Shown here in pieces: positions 5,705 through 6,671 of a stretch of DNA of 6,671 bases (position 1 is the first letter of the stretch; every line of letters starts with the position of its first letter). The position numbers were made by a program, and so were the translations under genes. The notes beneath the pieces were generated by a model. The model was not told the DNA's origin, did not search any database, and worked only from the letters and a program-made list of their open reading frames with translations. Source of the DNA: an uncultured Burkholderiales bacterium (lineage in GTDB: Bacteria; Pseudomonadota; Gammaproteobacteria; Burkholderiales; Burkholderiaceae_E); NCBI GenBank assembly GCA_903898725.1, contig CAIUGQ010000487.1, forward strand, positions 1 to 6,671. Reading direction: 5' to 3'.

Positions 5705-6671
5705 TGACTGCCCACCCGGCGATGCCGGGGCTCACGGCGGCGACGCACCGTCCGCACGCGCTGCACGCCCCAGAGCGGACCTGGGTCGAGAAGAACTGCT
5801 ACGTCGACGTGTGGATCGAGCTGCTCGGTGCGCTCGGCCTGGACCCGCTGGCGATGCTGGGCACGACGGTCGCGCTCGACTTCGAGGGCGACCAGTGGAC
5901 GTTCTACAAGCCCTCGCATGACGAGGTGCGCGCGCTCTACGGCATCGACGTGCGCGAGCTGAACGTCTGGCGGCCGATCGATGTCCACCTCGCCGAGCAC
6001 GTCGGCGCGGGGCATCTGGTGAGCACCGAGGCCGACGCGTTCTACCTGCCCGACGTCGCCGGCACCGACTACCGGCGTCAGCATGCGAAGACGACGATCG
6101 TCGTCGCGGCGGTCGATGTCGCCGCGCGCCGTCTCGGGTACTTCCACAACGCGGGGTACTTCGAGCTCGAGGGCGAGGACTTCGACGGCGCGCTCGGCGT
6201 GGGCGGGGCCGGCACGCGGCGCACGCTGCCGCTGTACGCCGAGCTGCTCAGGCTGGACCGGCGGGTGCGCCGCAGCGGCGCGGCGCTGCGCGCGCAGGCG
6301 CTCGAGCTGCTCGCCGGCCATCTGCGCCGCGCGCCGGACCGCGACCCGGTCGAGGCCTTCGCGGCCCGGATCGAGGCCGACCTGGCGGCGCTGGTCGCCG
6401 AGGGGCCCGAGGCCTATCACGCCTGGGCGTTCGCGACGCTGCGCCAGCTCGGCAGCGCGGCCGAGCTGAGCGCGCTGCACTTCGCCTGGCTGGCCGACGG
6501 GAGCACGGGGCCCTTGGCCGACGCCGCGGCCGCCTTCGAGCGGGTGGCGGTCGAATCGAAGTCGATGGTGCTGAAGGCGGCTCGTGTGGTCGTCGTGCGC
6601 AAGCTCTGGGACCCGCGTCCGGCGCTCGAGTCGATCGGCCGGGCCCGGAACGAGGGCCTGCGCGCCGCGGC
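5704..6671 (+). CDS. DUF1839 family protein, 3' end cut by the window; possible BtrH-like acyltransferase
   Basis: The frame stays open to the window edge, giving 322 complete residues. I recall the family as roughly 340 residues, so little is missing. Family hallmarks are TWVEKNCYVDVWIELL (26-41), DFEGDQWTFYKP (59-70), YGIDVRELNVWRP (79-91), FYLPDVAGTDYRRQHAKTT (113-131) and RRLGYFHNAGYFELEGEDF (142-160). The C-terminal third is helical and Ala/Leu-rich. The function is not established to my knowledge. Cys32 near the N terminus, followed by FYLP...Y...H127 and a strand leading to Asn149, resembles the papain-like arrangement of BtrH-type acyltransferases, which move an aminoacyl group from a carrier protein to an amine. 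That likeness is my reading, not a known assignment. The ATG shares its A with the ligase TGA, which fixes the start; a GTG one codon earlier is possible. The ribosome binding site is weak, consistent with coupling to the ligase. Confidence 0.85.
   Translation, partial: MTAHPAMPGLTAATHRPHALHAPERTWVEKNCYVDVWIELLGALGLDPLAMLGTTVALDFEGDQWTFYKPSHDEVRALYGIDVRELNVWRPIDVHLAEHVGAGHLVSTEADAFYLPDVAGTDYRRQHAKTTIVVAAVDVAARRLGYFHNAGYFELEGEDFDGALGVGGAGTRRTLPLYAELLRLDRRVRRSGAALRAQALELLAGHLRRAPDRDPVEAFAARIEADLAALVAEGPEAYHAWAFATLRQLGSAAELSALHFAWLADGSTGPLADAAAAFERVAVESKSMVLKAARVVVVRKLWDPRPALESIGRARNEGLRAA

Overview
The window is very GC-rich (about 70% or more by eye, nearly every third codon position G or C). 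Everything I can support is coded on the + strand. The codon style and gene families suggest a high-GC proteobacterium, most plausibly a betaproteobacterium of the Burkholderiales. This is an inference: the window has no rRNA, tRNA or other marker to fix taxonomy. I see no mobile element, tRNA, rRNA or CRISPR array.

There are six head-to-tail genes in two blocks. Block 1 (2-3479) holds the 3' end of a glycoside hydrolase family 2 (beta-mannosidase-like) protein, a 634-residue protein made of two fused alpha/beta-hydrolase domains, and a 218-residue carboxylesterase/phospholipase-type hydrolase. They are joined by two ATGA stop/start overlaps. A 79-base gap follows, containing a hairpin and a locally AT-richer patch. 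Block 2 (3559-6671) holds an acyl-CoA-dehydrogenase-like flavoprotein, a class II synthetase-like amino acid:carrier-protein ligase, and a nearly complete DUF1839 protein. The ligase and DUF1839 genes overlap by one base.

The likely logic is an aminoacyl-thioester pathway. The ligase should activate a small amino acid and load it onto the phosphopantetheine arm of a carrier protein. The dehydrogenase-like protein may act on the loaded acyl group. DUF1839 has a Cys/His arrangement that resembles BtrH-type acyltransferases and could pass the group to an acceptor. The upstream hydrolases resemble proteins found beside exopolysaccharide/exosortase loci, and the GH2 enzyme acts on glycans, so a sugar or polysaccharide acceptor is a reasonable guess. 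No carrier protein is encoded in this window; one is predicted just outside it.

The points most worth checking are the missing canonical catalytic Glu in the dehydrogenase-like protein, the Cys nucleophile plus a degenerate partner domain in the fused hydrolase, and the proposed acyltransferase role of DUF1839.
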